From the NCBI RefSeq assembly GCF_030272615.1, contig NC_081407.1, forward strand, positions 436,016,230-436,080,229: 64,000 nucleotides of DNA, written 5' to 3'. Below, piece by piece: positions 21,680 to 33,050 of this stretch. The notes beneath the pieces were generated by a model. The model made no database searches, was not told the origin of the DNA, and saw only the letters and a list, made by a program, of their open reading frames with translations. Numbering within the stretch: position 1 is the first letter of the stretch; the number at the start of each line of letters is the position of its first letter. Position numbers and translations under genes: made by a program. This DNA comes from Cryptomeria japonica. Its lineage: Eukaryota > Streptophyta > Pinopsida > Cupressales > Cupressaceae.

Positions 21680-23323
21680 ATTTATGCCTTATATGTTTTT
21701 CTCCTAAAGTTGTCAGGCCCAGTAACTAGTGCGCATCTAGCGAATGAATCTACGGCTTTCGCTATTTCACTAGGCGAAGTTGCATGTAGTTTAAAACCAG
21801 CAAAGTTGGGAAAATGACATGGCATGCCACCTAAGCGGTCTAGCTGGTTGATGAGAGAAAGTAAAATGGCAACACACGGCATAAGTCACAACAGTCAGCA
21901 GGTCAGGATTAAAGGCTAAAAGGCGGGCCCCAGAGGTGAGTCAGGTCTCAAGTTAGGAGATGACCTGGCGGTTACAGCTGTTAAGAATTTACTGGAGCCC
22001 AGTGCTTTCTCTCAAAAAATGAAAAAATGATGAGTCGGCTCCGAAGGTGACTGGATGCTAGGTGTTCAAAGTGAATCAGAGGGCCCACCACTCCCGAAAG
22101 CCTATTCATATGGTTAAATGTCGATCAATTAAAAAATGATCTGACGGCCCGTGCTATTTCACAAGGGTAAAATGCTCGTGCTTTATACCCTACGAAATAG
22201 AGAAAGTGAACGAGAGCCGTCCATGTGTCATGATGGATGGTCATGTCAGTGCTGCAGGTGACTGGATGCTAGGTGTTCAAAGTAAGTCAGAGGGCCCACC
22301 CTTCCCGAAGCCTATTCAGATGGTTAAATGCCGATCAATTAAAAAATGATCTGACGGCCCTTGCTATTTCGCAAGGGTAAGATGCTCATGCTTTATACCT
22401 TGTGAAATAGCGAAAGTGAATGAGAGTCGTCCACGTGTCATGATGGATGGTCATGTCAACACTGCCGGTGACTGGACGCCAGGTGTTCAAAGTAAGTCAG
22501 AGGGCCCACCCTTCCCGAAGCCTATTCAGATGGTTAAATGTCAATCAATTAAAAAATGATCTGACGACCCGCGCTATTTTGTAAGGGTAAGATGCTCGTG
22601 CTTTATACCCTACAAAATAGCGAAAGTGAACAAGAGCCATCCACGTGTCATGATAGATGGCAACATGCCAGCGACATGTGGTCTTAGAAGAAAGTTGTGG
22701 GCCCGCCAAGGTGGAACCGGCAATATAAGAAAAGGACACGCGGCCAGCATTAAGTTGAATGCAAAAGACATTTCAAGGCCAGTGGTTGGGTGCCACGTGG
22801 TATCATGTAGCCAATAGAGAAGTGGGACCCAGCGCGGGGCCAAAGCTGTTAGTCAGTATAACGTTTGATCAAGTTTCTTTTGATCGGATGGTCGGTGCTA
22901 TTTCGCAGGACCAAGTTGTTCGATAGTTATGCTTCGCGAAGTTGCGAAAGAACAAAATGAAAGACTTGCAATAATGTTGTGACCCGTTGGAGCGAAAAAA
23001 TACGAATTCTCCTATGAATTCAATTTTGAAGGGACGGCCGAAGCATGCGGAATCAATGTTGTAGTTAAGACCCTAAGTACAATATTTGATTTCCTATCAA
23101 CCGAGTGAAGATATCTTTTAAAGAATTTTTGCAGAGGAGCGGATGCAGAGCTATTTTCTTCAGGTACAGAGCAAGTTAGTTCAGTTGCAGAGCAAATTCC
23201 TTCAAGTTAAGAAAAGGTTTTCTCGTACTCCTATGTAGCAATTCATGTGTGGTGTGTTTTAGATAAGATATTGATTCATCATAGAAGTGTCTAGGAGTGG
23301 TATTCATCTCTTACCTTTTTTAA
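21680..23323 (+). promoter_or_regulatory. LTR-like or promoter-like 5' region of the inserted block
   Basis: Non-coding, less AT-rich than its surroundings, and built from degenerate copies of a word group GATCTGACGG, GCTATTTCGCAAGG, AAGATGCTCG (21760, 22140-22200, 22350-22410, 22560-22610, 22880-22960). The same words recur in the Gypsy-C LTR. ATATAAGA at 22723-22730 could be a TATA box. The last 300 bp before the ATG hold no gene. Confidence 0.45.
22049..22672 (+). repeat. Three tandem copies of a ~210-bp unit
   Basis: Units start at 22049, 22260 and 22470 (GACTGGATGCTAGG / GACTGGATGCTAGG / GACTGGACGCCAGG), giving periods of 211 and 210 bp; the third is slightly short. Each contains CCCGAA(A)GCCTATTCA, GATCAATTAAAAAATGATC and a CTATTTCGCAAGGG to CCTACGAAATAG pair that is partly self-complementary. 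Confidence 0.92.
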
Positions 23324-26300
23324 ATGGCTCCTAAAAGAGAATTTTCTGGCAAAGTCAATTATTTAGAAAGGAGTGTCTGTGATGATTTTCTGGAAGAGTT
23401 GACGTTGTCAACTAATCAGGCATCAAAGGCAAAAGAATTAGTGCCTAGAGCTCCCCATTTAAAGATAGGAGAAGGACTGTATGACAAGGGTAACTGGTTG
23501 AGAGACCCACAGGTTGGATTGTCGAGGTTGGGGTTATTTAAGATTGGATTTGGAATGAGAAATTCTCCGACCCGCAAAATAGTATTTGGGAATTGGATGT
23601 TGGGAAATTGGTAGTCCCAGGGGTATTTATGGACATAGATTTGTTAACCCAAATTGCGCTCAGCTATGATCCAGTCACAAGAAGCATTCGAGATATAAAT
23701 GGAAAAACCCTTATTAAGATTAATGTTGAAGAATGCAGGAAAGCTTTTGGGCTTAATGAGTTTACCAATTTTCTAGAACCCATAAATTTCAAATCATTAG
23801 CTCAAATTTATAGTGCACAGAGGAGTCATCTCAGGAACGGGCCTCTCAAGAAGTTTTTTTGTGAAGATAGGTGGGTTGACAATTGTAGGACCCAACACAC
23901 AAGAGCCATTTTCATTGAGTATGTTCACCCTGAGGGCTAAAGGAATGTATTGGGCACTTTGCCAAGTTTTGGGAGAAGATGCTGAAGCAAATATGCCAAA
24001 TCACTACCTATTAATGATTGCTCAGATTTTGAATCCTTCTCTTGCAATTACATTTGATTATGCTTCTTTCATTGCTGATGCTATCCATGGAGGGTTAACA
24101 AGAATAAAAAATGGAAAGGTGGATAGGCCTTTCAGATGGTACTCACTCCTGATGCATCTATTTCTTTTCAAAGGTGGTGATTACTTTGTCAGTGGACTGG
24201 ACCTTGTCAAGGAGAAAGAAGAAGAAAAAATGTCGGTACAATTATGGAGTACTGTGTTGTCATGGGATAGAGAGGATGCCAATTTCTTGAAGTTTGACAA
24301 ATACTTTGCATCCAAGATCAAAACTCTCCTCTGCTCGGAGAACCCAAGAATCCCCAAGGTTCTTCTAAAATTCATAAGACCAAAAGAATTCGTAGAGAAC
24401 ATAAAAATTGTTCACAATTGGGGTGACATTTATTTGTATCCAGTCTCGACAGTTTTCAGAGTGTTTGGTTTCAGAGGCACCCCATTCTTGTTACCTTACC
24501 AGGTCCCTCTCAAAGTGGGAATTGCAGAGATCCTTAGACAAATTGGTGGTGTACAAGAGGCCGAGTTGACAGGCAGGGTTAAAGGGACTATTTTCCCTGC
24601 AACTACCATAGCCCACCAATTTGTAATAACAAAGGGAGGTTGGAATTGCTTTGAGGATTTTCTCAAGCCTTATCATTTGTCCACTGCAGTTTCCAAGTGT
24701 GCTGATCCAGAAGACTTCTTCAATGGCATGTTTAGAAAGAAAGCAGCATGTAGAGGTAGGCCCCATCAATTTCAATTTCTTGAAGACCTCATCAGAAATG
24801 AGTTTGATCTAGATGAGTAGGAGCTAAGGAAAGAGAAATGGGTGGCTTATAAGAAAGCCTTGGACTTCATGCATCAGTTTGATGCCAGCTATGACCCATT
24901 GTCTAGCTTTTTCCCTCTGGAGGAGAAAATAAAGTTTTTAATTGTTTGCTTTGAAGATGTGATGTAGACCCTGAAGGAGAAGAGGGAAGCTGTAATCAAA
25001 AGCAACCCTGAAAAGGTGAGAATGATCCTAAGTAGGTCAGCTTCCAGCAAAGCAATCCCTCCTGGTGATTATACACTGCACAAGAAATCCAGTTATAGTG
25101 TGCTGATGCCTACGATAGGGGAGCCCTCTACCTCTAAAGGAAAGAGGAAGATACGAGATGTCATTGACATCCAAGAAAGCCCAAAGAAGCAAAGGGTAGG
25201 GAAAGAAGTACAATCAAATACACCTTTGTACTCCCCATCCCAATCCCCTATCCATATAGGAAATGAGCAAGCAATAGCTGAGCAACTCCTACAGTTAGGT
25301 AGTCTAGGGGAAATTGCTTACACTTATGATGAAGTGAAAGAAGGAATTCCAGAAGAACCCATTGCTGCTGAAATGGATATTACCACCACTGAACTCAAGG
25401 GCCAAGAGTGGGATCCTGAGATAAAGCAGGCAAGTAATGCCTTCTTGGCTGACAACAATTTTGTCACATCAGAAGCACTTATGCAGTTTATATGGAAACA
25501 GAACATAGATAAATATAATGCTAGATGTGAAAAGAGAAAGGCTGAGCAGCCTAATAAAGATATAGCCCTGGTTGAAGAAGAAATAAAGCAAGAGATGATG
25601 GAAGAGTTCAAAACCATCACCCCTGAGCAAGGGAGAGATATGGTGGCACAAGCTGGAGTGCTTATTTTACCCGAGTGGGATATAGCAGATGCCCTGGTAC
25701 TAGACGTAGTGAGGAAGGAGACCAAACCTATGGAGGGGATTACTTTCAATAAGGATAATGTTGCACTCATCATGTGGTCTCTCAAGAGAAATGAGAGTAA
25801 GAAAAGCTAAGACACCCCAGGGTTAGGTTACCTTGGTGGGATGATGGTGAAGAGGGTGCAGAGTACAGGGGTAGTGGAAGCTGCTAGCACTGTGTTAGAG
25901 ACTGCAAAATTTAGTGTTGCAGTAGCAGAAAAGGAAGCCAAAGAGAAAGAGGCCCTCCAAGTCAAGTGGGAAACAGTTTTGAAGGCCTATAACAATGCTA
26001 AGGAGGAGGTAAGAGGTAAAGATAGCATCATTGCTAAGTTGCAGAGCCAATTGACTGGACAATACCATCAAGGTGAGTCTTCAACATTGATGATTTCCTC
26101 TTCTCCTACAAGACCTCCACCTACTGGCCCTATCATTGAGTTTCCACCATCTCCAGCACCCTCCATCTCTCAAATGGTTGAAATTACTCCTCAAGAATTA
26201 GAAAACTTAAAACAGGCTCAGGCCTTATATGCAAAGAAGTATGAGGAGAGAGTATGGGCTACAATTTCCAGTTTTGCAAATACAATGAATGCTTCATTTT

Positions 26301-26608
26301 TCTACAACAATGTAGGTAAAATTGTGGATATATGGAATGAGCTCAGGGGAGACAAAGCCATTTTGACACCTATTTTTGACAAATGGAGGCCTAGGGAGCA
26401 AGATTTAGAGTTTATGTGTGTATCCTGCGATGAAGCAAGGGCCAATCCCATCATTAGATCCACTTTTGACATCACTAAAGTTTTAGTACAATTAGCAGCA
26501 GAGGTGGATAATGTTGATAGGAAGGTTAGTTTGTGCAAAAAGGAGTATACTGATCAAGTTTTTGAGTTGCTCCCAGGAGTTTTTGCTAGCTCGGATCAAT
26601 TAAAGGAC
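23324..26608 (+). pseudogene. Unknown ~1,090-codon intronless protein in the inserted block
   Basis: Starts MAPKREFSGKVNYLERS at 23324. An N-terminal globular part contains WALCQVLGEDAEANMPNHY and a helical module (ADAIHGGLTRIKNGK, PFRWYSLLMHLFLFKG). Then comes a Ser/Lys-rich nuclear-like linker (STSKGKRKIRD near 25130), an acidic part (25300-25650), a coiled-coil-like segment (EKEAKEKEALQVKWE, 25930), a Pro-rich linker (TRPPPTGPIIEFPPSP), and a final helical region ending at the border. Breaks: frameshifts near 23600 and 23900, stops near 24818, 24966 and 25808. This is few for 3.3 kb, so decay is recent or selection was present. No enzymatic motif recognised. It resembles the accessory proteins of plant LTR elements in style; this is inference. 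Confidence 0.65.
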
Positions 26609-26812
26609 AAACATGCCATTAATGACTATACTCACAACAGGACTACTTGGATCAGAATACTTTGGAATAGCAATTTTTTTTAATATAATATCAGCCAATT
26701 GACCCATAACATGAACTGTTTGTGGATCATTTTTCTTTCTGCTAGGTTTCTTTAGGCGTGCTTCTCTCAATGCCTTACCATATATAGGGACATCCTTTAT
26801 TGCTTGCAACAA
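26609..26812 (-). pseudogene. Gypsy-A protease, N-terminal part
   Basis: Contains the linker PSRKKNDPQTVHVMGQLADI and the pre-catalytic IPKYSDPSSPVVSIVINGM that precedes the DLGA motif in Athila/Tat proteases. It stops at the insertion border. Confidence 0.85.
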
Positions 26813-26819
26813 TGGAATT

Positions 26820-28659
26820 TTAACACAAATGTGCTTCAGTTTATCAAGAATATCAAAGCTTTGTTGTTGTTTAGTGGAAACTTCTTTGTCTTTCAGTCTA
26901 TGGGGAAATGGTGGTAATATTTGATTCTGAGGTATTATATCTTTAGGATCAGAGATTGGTTGCTCTTCTTGTACCTCAGTAATAACTGGATGAGAGGAAT
27001 TAGGTAGAGTTGTCCCAGATCAGAGGTGAATATCATCTAGTGATAAATAATAAGTTGGGTATTAATTAGCATCAGTTGAATAAGCTTGTTGTTGTTGCTG
27101 AGATTTGATATTTGGATTAGGCAACGGTTGAGTAGGCAACTGCATTGACTTAGGAGGTGCAGTTGTAGCTGTAGGAGGAGGCATTAAAGTAGGAGGTTGT
27201 GGCTGCTAAGCAGGGGGCTGATATCCAGAAGATTGGGATGGCCATGATGGGTTTCCCCTCCATTGAGAGGTAGGTTGCCAATTTCCTTGAAACTGGTTCC
27301 CTGGACCCTGAAGTGGATACCAGTTTCCCTATGGCTACTGCCACTAGGGGATTTGATTAGCAAATTGTTGTCCTTGACCTTGTGCTCCATACCAATATGG
27401 ATAGTTACCAGAATTTTGATAATACTGTGGTTGCCATTGGTTATTTGGTACTTAAGAATTACCACTATAACCAGAAAAGGAAAGTGGATCGGGTGGAATA
27501 CCTTGTCTTTGAAAATTTGGTCTTCTTTGAGCAACATAGAAGACTTGTTCATCCTCACCTTGAATTGGTTTGAAATTAGGTACTTCAACATTTGCAACCA
27601 TCTTCCATCTGCAATCTTTCTTCTGCTGCTTACAATGAGGACAAAATTCTACAAGAAATGCATCAGCTTCTTCATGCTTCTTCTTAGCTGCCAATGTATC
27701 CAACTAAGTAGCCATATTGTTTATAATATCCTCCTTGAAATCTTTTAACAGATGGCTAAGTTCCAATCTAGAAACTCCAGTTCCAGATGCTGATGATGGT
27801 GCCCCTGGCTTAAATCTCCTATTCTTCTTAGAAGTAGATCTAGAATACTTCTTGAAAATTTGTCCTATTTTAGCCCAAGTAGATTGTGTAATGTCACCTC
27901 CTCCCATGAGATCTAAGGAATCGGTGCATTCATCACTGATACCCCTCAAGAATATCAATTTGAGGGAATCTTCATTAAGAGTACTATGCTTGGACTTCTT
28001 GACACTAAACAAAAACCTTTCCAAATAATCCTCAAGGCTCTCATCTTCAGTTTGTGTCATTCTAAAGATATCATCCCCATGACGATTAGTGCCTCTACAA
28101 TAATCTTTGTATTTTGCAAGAAACAACCATTTCATCTCATCCCATGTGTTGATTGTGCTACTACCCAAGCTCTTAAACCATCTCAAGGATGACTCCTTCA
28201 AAGTGGCTAGAAAAATTTTGAATCTATGGGCATCTTTCGTATAGTCAAAACTTGTACAGAGAACATCAAACTCAAACAGAAATATATCTAGATCCTCTGT
28301 CACCAACCCATAGAATGTAGGAAGTGAAGATGTTGGAATGTTGATGAGGTTAGCATTATCATACTAGTCAAAGATGGGAAACTCAAACGTTGGACCAGGT
28401 GGTGGTGGTGGATTATTCCTAACAGGAGGTGGGTTCCCTTGCATTGGACTTGTGGGGGTTGTTACTATAGGAAATTATTCTTCTTGTGGACCAAAACGGA
28501 ACTGAAGACTACCTTCTCAAAATTTAGACTCAAGGTATTCAAATTCTGTGGGACTTTATACAGTTTAGAAAAAGGGTTTATATCTGGGAAATTATCTTCT
28601 GTATGAGTAGGATGAGTGGGCAGAAATCTACCTCTGGCATCTCTTCTTCTATTATGCAT
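26820..28659 (-). pseudogene. Gypsy-A gag
   Basis: ATG at 28659 (MHNRRRDARGRFLP), about 70 nt from the PBS. The capsid region (28306-27704) has the retrotransposon gag core: RFKIFLATLKESSLRWFKSL, SINTWDEMKW-like STINTWDEMKWLFLAKY, and ESLEDYLERFLFSVKK. A CX2C...C cluster (CPHCKQQKKDC, about 27640) replaces a normal knuckle. The C-terminal part is rich in Gln/Pro/Asn/Tyr (27480-27070). Stops at about 28460, 27704, 27452 and several in the Q-rich tail inactivate it. Confidence 0.87.
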
Positions 28660-28730
28660 GCAGATTCATGAAATTTCAAACAATTAACTAGAAACTAAAA
28701 TAATCATAAAAGGTTCTTAGCTTGACACCA

Positions 28731-28748
28731 TCCCCAGCAACGGCGCCA
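28731..28748 (-). other. Gypsy-A primer-binding site (tRNA-Asp type)
   Basis: Minus-strand TGGCGCCGTTGCTGGGGA, four bases from the 5' LTR end. This is the tRNA-Asp PBS common in Athila/Tat elements. Confidence 0.92.
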
Positions 28749-28752
28749 AAAA

Positions 28753-29995
28753 TGTCTACCCCAACTATAATGATAATAATAATACCTCTAATTGAAATCT
28801 CAATCCGACATTTGGACATTCATATGGTAGAGTTTACTATTTTCATGGCTGGTGTTCATTTAGTTATCAATCTAGGATGTAAAACTTGAAATGGGTCTGC
28901 AATATATATGCACTAAGCTCCTTAAATGATTATTCTGCATTACTGCAGTAACTAACATTATGCAGAAAAGAAAGGCAAAAATGGAAATCATAAAAGATTG
29001 CATGAAAGCTTCAGAAAACACTGCTGGAATGATCTAATGAAAATAATAGAAATCACATCGTTCTGTCTTGGTTGCAAGAACAGTCAGCGGATCTATTTCT
29101 AGTGGCTGTAGGAATAATCCAGTCATGAACTTCTACTGCAACTAAATAAAAACTAACTTCAATGATCATAAACATAGGATCACTCACCAAGTGGGCCCCC
29201 TTGGATGAGTGATATCAAACTTCCAGCAAAATACTTTTAACAGATCAGAACAACGCATTCTTTATTCATTTCTTCCTGAAAATGATTACATATTCTAAAA
29301 GAGAAAATTCAAAATGCTTGTCAAAACTCTGCTCAATTCCTTTCCATCTTGTCTAACTCTAAGAAAGAAGGAAGAGCTTATTATAAAGAAAAGATCAACT
29401 AAAATGGATAACTCAAATTACACCCAGAAGAAGAGGTGGATTATTGTCAGGTGAAGGAGATAACTGAGAGCTTGGCTGCAGGAACCGTGGATCCTGAAAT
29501 CGAACCACAGTCTTTGCATGCCAAAGTGATATTTTGTGAATTCAATATGCACTAGAGTTAAACTCCCATGGTGAAGTACAACTACTCTGATTATGCCATA
29601 CATTATGCTTGCTCAAATCCCCTTCAGTTTGACCTCCAGCTATCTGAACGTGATTCTCCAGTCCTTAGGTGCGAAAGAAAATCATCCACCACAGCATCAA
29701 TTATTATCTGCACTAAAACAAAAACAACATACAAAGACATGCATATGTATCTTACTCAATTAATACATTCATTAACTCACATATGACATTATCCTAAATA
29801 ATCCACATATCACAGAGACAAATCATTTGGCTACAGGAATTAACCGACAAAGTTCAAACATGATTTCATAAGTTCATATTTAAAACATGGATTACATATA
29901 GTCAATTCACAATACTTTACTATCACAATGCAACCCAAAAGATGCCAAAAACCTAAGAGTCATGATAAAAAACATGTCAAAGCATCAACTTATCA
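28753..29995 (-). repeat. Gypsy-A 5' LTR
   Basis: 1,243 bp; minus-strand TGATAAG...GGTAGACA. The inner 831 bp match 7463-8315. It ends precisely where Copia-1 LTR sequence resumes. Confidence 0.92.
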
Positions 29996-30140
29996 GATGA
30001 CTTTGTCTTTCTGTTTCATGCATTAATCCTTACCGATATTGCAATTAACTGATAAAACTGTCTACCAACATAAAAGACTGGTTTACTGGTATTAAGCATT
30101 AAATTGGTTAAGTCATTTTTTATTTGAATTTATTTGATAG
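29996..30140 (+). repeat. Copia-1 3' LTR, second part
   Basis: Starts GATGACTTTGTCTTTCTG, matching the 5' LTR from 2310, and continues to about the position equivalent to 2450, then switches to NA-B sequence. Confidence 0.9.
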
Positions 30141-31515
30141 TTTGTTGTTTCTATCTAGTTCTCCTATGTAAGGGTGTGGTTGTCAATGAAGGATCTCTTT
30201 TCCTTACAACTCTTTTGAAAGTTGCAGGCATGTCACTCTTCGAAGAAGTGCCTACCGGTGATAGGTGAGTCTTAGGCTGTAGAGTTCCTAGCTCATCCTC
30301 AGTGATACCGGTTTGCTTTAATACATCTTTAATAGCCTTTGCCTATCTAGAACCTCTTCTCACAACTGCCTCAACCTTTTTCACTCTCTTCTTAGATTGA
30401 ATTTGTTTTATATGGTCTCAACACTACTAAATAATTCTTCCTTTGGTTCATTTGCTGCTTCCAGAAGTGCTTTAGCATAAGTCTCAATTATATGATCATT
30501 TGTTTCATAGCCCATCTCTGTTACCCAGATTGTTCTTGGGATGACTGCTTCCATCCAGATCTTATCCTTTTTTATTACAAAACATATATCATCCTTGTAC
30601 TTGTCTACAATTTTCTATGATAATCTGATTCTCTTCTTCATTTTGGCCTTAAGTGCTTGAAAGTATTCATGGATATTCTTTTCTTTGTTTTCACCCATGT
30701 TGTTGAATAGTTCTGTCAATTGTTTTCCTACCCATATATCAAATCCAAGTACTTTATAGCCTATAACAGGAACCTGTTTGGTTATGTGTAGCATCAAGCA
30801 TACAAGCAGATTACCAAACCTAAAAGTTCATTTCTTATCTTTCTTTATCTTGCCTAATTTGTCAATTAACACATCTTTTAACCATTCACATATGTCAGTT
30901 TTCACATTGTCTGTAATCATGTCATAAGCACTCTTAATGCATAAACTTGAAACTGAGTTGAGTCTATTTGCATGAGTAGCTTTATACCCTAAAATCATGC
31001 TAACAAATCTCACATTTATATCTATTACATCATTTACCCTCAAGGACCTTCTGTCGGATGTTGCACCAGTTAGTTTAGTTACTAGGTCATTGGAGACCTT
31101 TTTAGTCTTGTCTGGTCTTTTACTGGTGGATGGTAACCCTGTGACAGCTTTCACCATGTACCCTACTTAAGACTATCCTACTCATATCCTTAGGAAATTC
31201 AGGAATGTAGAGGATTTCAATAAATCCTAGGGTTTCAATGATTTTATGTTCTGGTTTCACATTTCTAGAATTATCACATATGACATATTTATACATTGTT
31301 TTGATCTCTTCATCTCCCAATTCGTCTATGTTATAGTGAATGTAAATTCTGGGGTCTTCGGCATAAACAACTCCTTTTGGTATTTGAGAGAAAGCACCTA
31401 TATTGTCATCTTTCTTTGCTACCTCAGGAACTAGTTGAAATACAGGCCTAGGGAATTTTATAACCTCGACTACAGTAGGGTTTGCTATATATTCAAGTGC
31501 AAAGGTGGATGCCAT
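30141..31515 (-). pseudogene. NA-B ORF2, N-terminal half
   Basis: ATG at 31515 (MASTFALEYIANPTVVEV). Same protein as in NA-A: VFQLVPEVAKKDDNIGAF, ETLGFIEILYIPEFPKDM, TGATSDRRSLRVNDVID, ICEWLKDVLIDKLGKIKK. A deletion removes the stretch following VLSRVHGE relative to NA-A; a frameshift near 31140 and stops near 30828 and 30615 interrupt it. It ends at the Copia-1 junction about where NA-A reads near 14070. Confidence 0.75.
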
Positions 31516-31657
31516 GATGATAAATACCTTTTTCTGTCTTGGATGGATTGATTGCTTGAAGTGCTTTGCCTCTTTGCTTGAAATCCCTTAGCTCTGCAAA
31601 TTTCACGCTCTACGAATGTTTGAAATCATGGTGAAATGAAATGGAGACAAAACCACA

Positions 31658-31665
31658 AATTTATA
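31658..31665 (-). promoter_or_regulatory. TATA box upstream of NA-B ORF2
   Basis: Minus-strand TATAAATT about 145 bp before the ORF2 ATG, well inside the element and far from the LTR promoter. It supports an independent transcript for ORF2. Confidence 0.5.
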
Positions 31666-31884
31666 GTGTTTATTTGCCATCTACCACATTTAATGCATGT
31701 CGGTTAAGTATTCACATAACATTGTTTGCCGGTAATGAAGTAATTTCCAACTTCTCATTTCTAACTGAGGGAATAATAGCACATGTGTCATTACATTTCC
31801 AAACCCTCAAGGAAACTTTCTTCAATTTGATGAAGAACTTCTTGTTGGTAGAGCACTACTCTGTCCTGTCGGTGAAGCATCACT

Positions 31885-32979
31885 CTATCCTGTCGGTGAA
31901 CCATTGATTGGTTCTACCAGTGGAAAAGTATTCCCAACATTTAGATCAGCTTTTCTAATCCATTGTTTTGAGAATTCTTGCTTAACCTCTTCAACTTTTT
32001 CTTTACCTTTCAAGCTAGAACTTTTGTTGTCTGCCGGTGATCCCTTACTTCTACAGAATTTTGCAATATGCCCAATCTTGTTACATGCATAACAAGTCAC
32101 ATTATTCTTCTGAATAGCTTTCCCATAACCTATGCCAGTTTGTGTTCTACATTGATTAGATAAATATCCAAATCTTTCACAAACATAACATCTCACATTC
32201 ATTCTGCAATTTTCAGAGTTGTGACCAACTTTGTTGCATTTTGAACATTGACCGATGGGTGTGTTGATATTTTGATAATTTCTAGATCTACATTCATTTG
32301 CTCTATGACCATACTTATTACAGTTAAAGCATTTTCCATTGAATTTATAAGCATTAGGTTACCTTATCAGTTTGTTGTGATCCTCTATGTTTTTAGTACC
32401 AGAGCTTTCACCAACTTCAAAGCCAATTCCAAAAGTGTCACCTTTAGGTTTTTGATTCTTCAGCAAGTTACCAAGTTCCTCTGAGCTTTTCTTGAATTTT
32501 TCTTTATGTTGATTTGCAGTTTCTAGTTCTCTTTCTAAGACTTCTTTCTGCCTCATCAGTTCATTTGAGTCATTCTGAGTGTGCATCAGATCTATCTTCA
32601 ATAAATCATTTTCATAGCTAAGTCTTGTGTTTTCATTTGTTGCATCACTTAGTCTTCTGGTCAATTCTTCTTCATTCTTCTTCCTACCTTCAATTTCTTT
32701 ACAAAATCTCATAGTCATATCCTGCATCTCATTCTTTGTTGTCATGTTCTCCAGTTTTTGCTTGCTTATCATATCATTAAGTGATTCATTTTCATCATTC
32801 TCATTTTGCATCTTTTCACAAAGTTCTCTTCTCTTATTTCTTGCAATAGTAAGATTCTCTTGAAGTGCTTGAATGATATCCTGAGCTGCTTTTAGATCAT
32901 CTTCTAGTTTGATATTTTTCAATTTCTTTGTACCATAGTCTGAAAGAGTTGCTTCAAGTTGCTTCATCAGATTTTCCAT
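31885..32979 (-). pseudogene. NA-B ORF1: Gag-like coiled-coil CCHC protein
   Basis: ATG at 32979 (MENLMKQLEATLSDYG). The coiled coil is uninterrupted to about 32359, longer than in NA-A, followed by four knuckles: CFNCNKYGHRANEC, CSKCNKVGHNSENC, CYVCERFGYLSNQC (His to Tyr) and CYACNKIGHIAKFC. Between the two copies every knuckle is intact at least once, so the ancestral protein had four. One stop near 32357 separates coiled coil and knuckles. Confidence 0.82.
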
Positions 32980-33036
32980 CTCTACCGGTGTCAAGATCTT
33001 CCTCAAGCTATTAGGCTTCTAAAAATAGAGGACCAG

Positions 33037-33048
33037 GCTCTGATACCA
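33037..33048 (-). other. NA-B primer-binding site
   Basis: Minus-strand TGGTATCAGAGC next to the LTR at 33051. Confidence 0.92.
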
Positions 33049-33050
33049 AT

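Larger units (their letters stand above)
21421..26608 (+). mobile_element. Plus-strand block inserted in the Gypsy-A protease gene (type unresolved)
   Basis: Gypsy-A protease is split: minus-strand SPVVSIVINGMFVL ends at about 26609 and VLVDLGAVINVM resumes near 21400. Between them lies about 5.2 kb with plus-strand polarity: a promoter-like region with tandem repeats, then a ~1,090-codon frame starting at 23324. Neither LTR pair, PBS nor terminal inverted repeats could be seen, so the element class is unknown. The borders are uncertain by 10-30 bp. The plus-strand frame reads 75 bp past the border into gypsy sequence, so its true C terminus is missing. Confidence 0.65.
7463..29995 (-). mobile_element. 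Gypsy-A: Athila-like Ty3/gypsy element with two nested insertions
   Basis: Minus-strand order: 5' LTR 28753-29995, tRNA-Asp-type PBS 28731-28748, gag, PR, RT, RH, IN, an extra env-position ORF, PPT 8316-8334, 3' LTR 7463-8315. Integrase after RT places it in Ty3/gypsy. The RT/IN sequence style (EEGIVLGHHIS, GHAGYYRRFIKDFSKI, KLQTRWLGPYEVEEVF), PBS type and downstream ORF point to the Athila lineage (family knowledge, by eye). NA-A sits at 11256-17905 and a plus-strand block at 21421-26608. The right border is exact: LTR end at 29995, Copia-1 LTR resumes at 29996. The left border lost 412 bp of LTR. LTR copies differ by roughly 5-6% over their first ~290 bp by eye. Confidence 0.9.
1438..30140 (+). 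mobile_element. Copia-1: Ty1/copia LTR retrotransposon, interrupted in its 3' LTR by Gypsy-A
   Basis: The 5' LTR (1438-2499) is followed by a tRNA-Met-type PBS, then gag-PR-IN-RT-RH in copia order (integrase before RT), a PPT at 7065-7075 and a 3' LTR starting at 7077. The 3' LTR stops at 7462 and resumes at 29996-30140; the gap holds a complete nested gypsy element. LTR positions equivalent to 1823-2309 are missing, so one insertion border was later deleted. The extreme 3' LTR end is also lost where NA-B begins. No target-site duplication can be tested because the right flank is gone. The coding region carries at least two frameshifts and about a dozen stops, so the copy is dead. Confidence 0.93.

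Noticed and set aside
25324-25785. Minus-strand 153-codon frame
   Set aside because: Shadow of the plus-strand unknown protein, which keeps a long coherent frame.
27263-27748. Plus-strand 161-codon frame
   Set aside because: Antisense of the Gln/Pro-rich tail of Gypsy-A gag.
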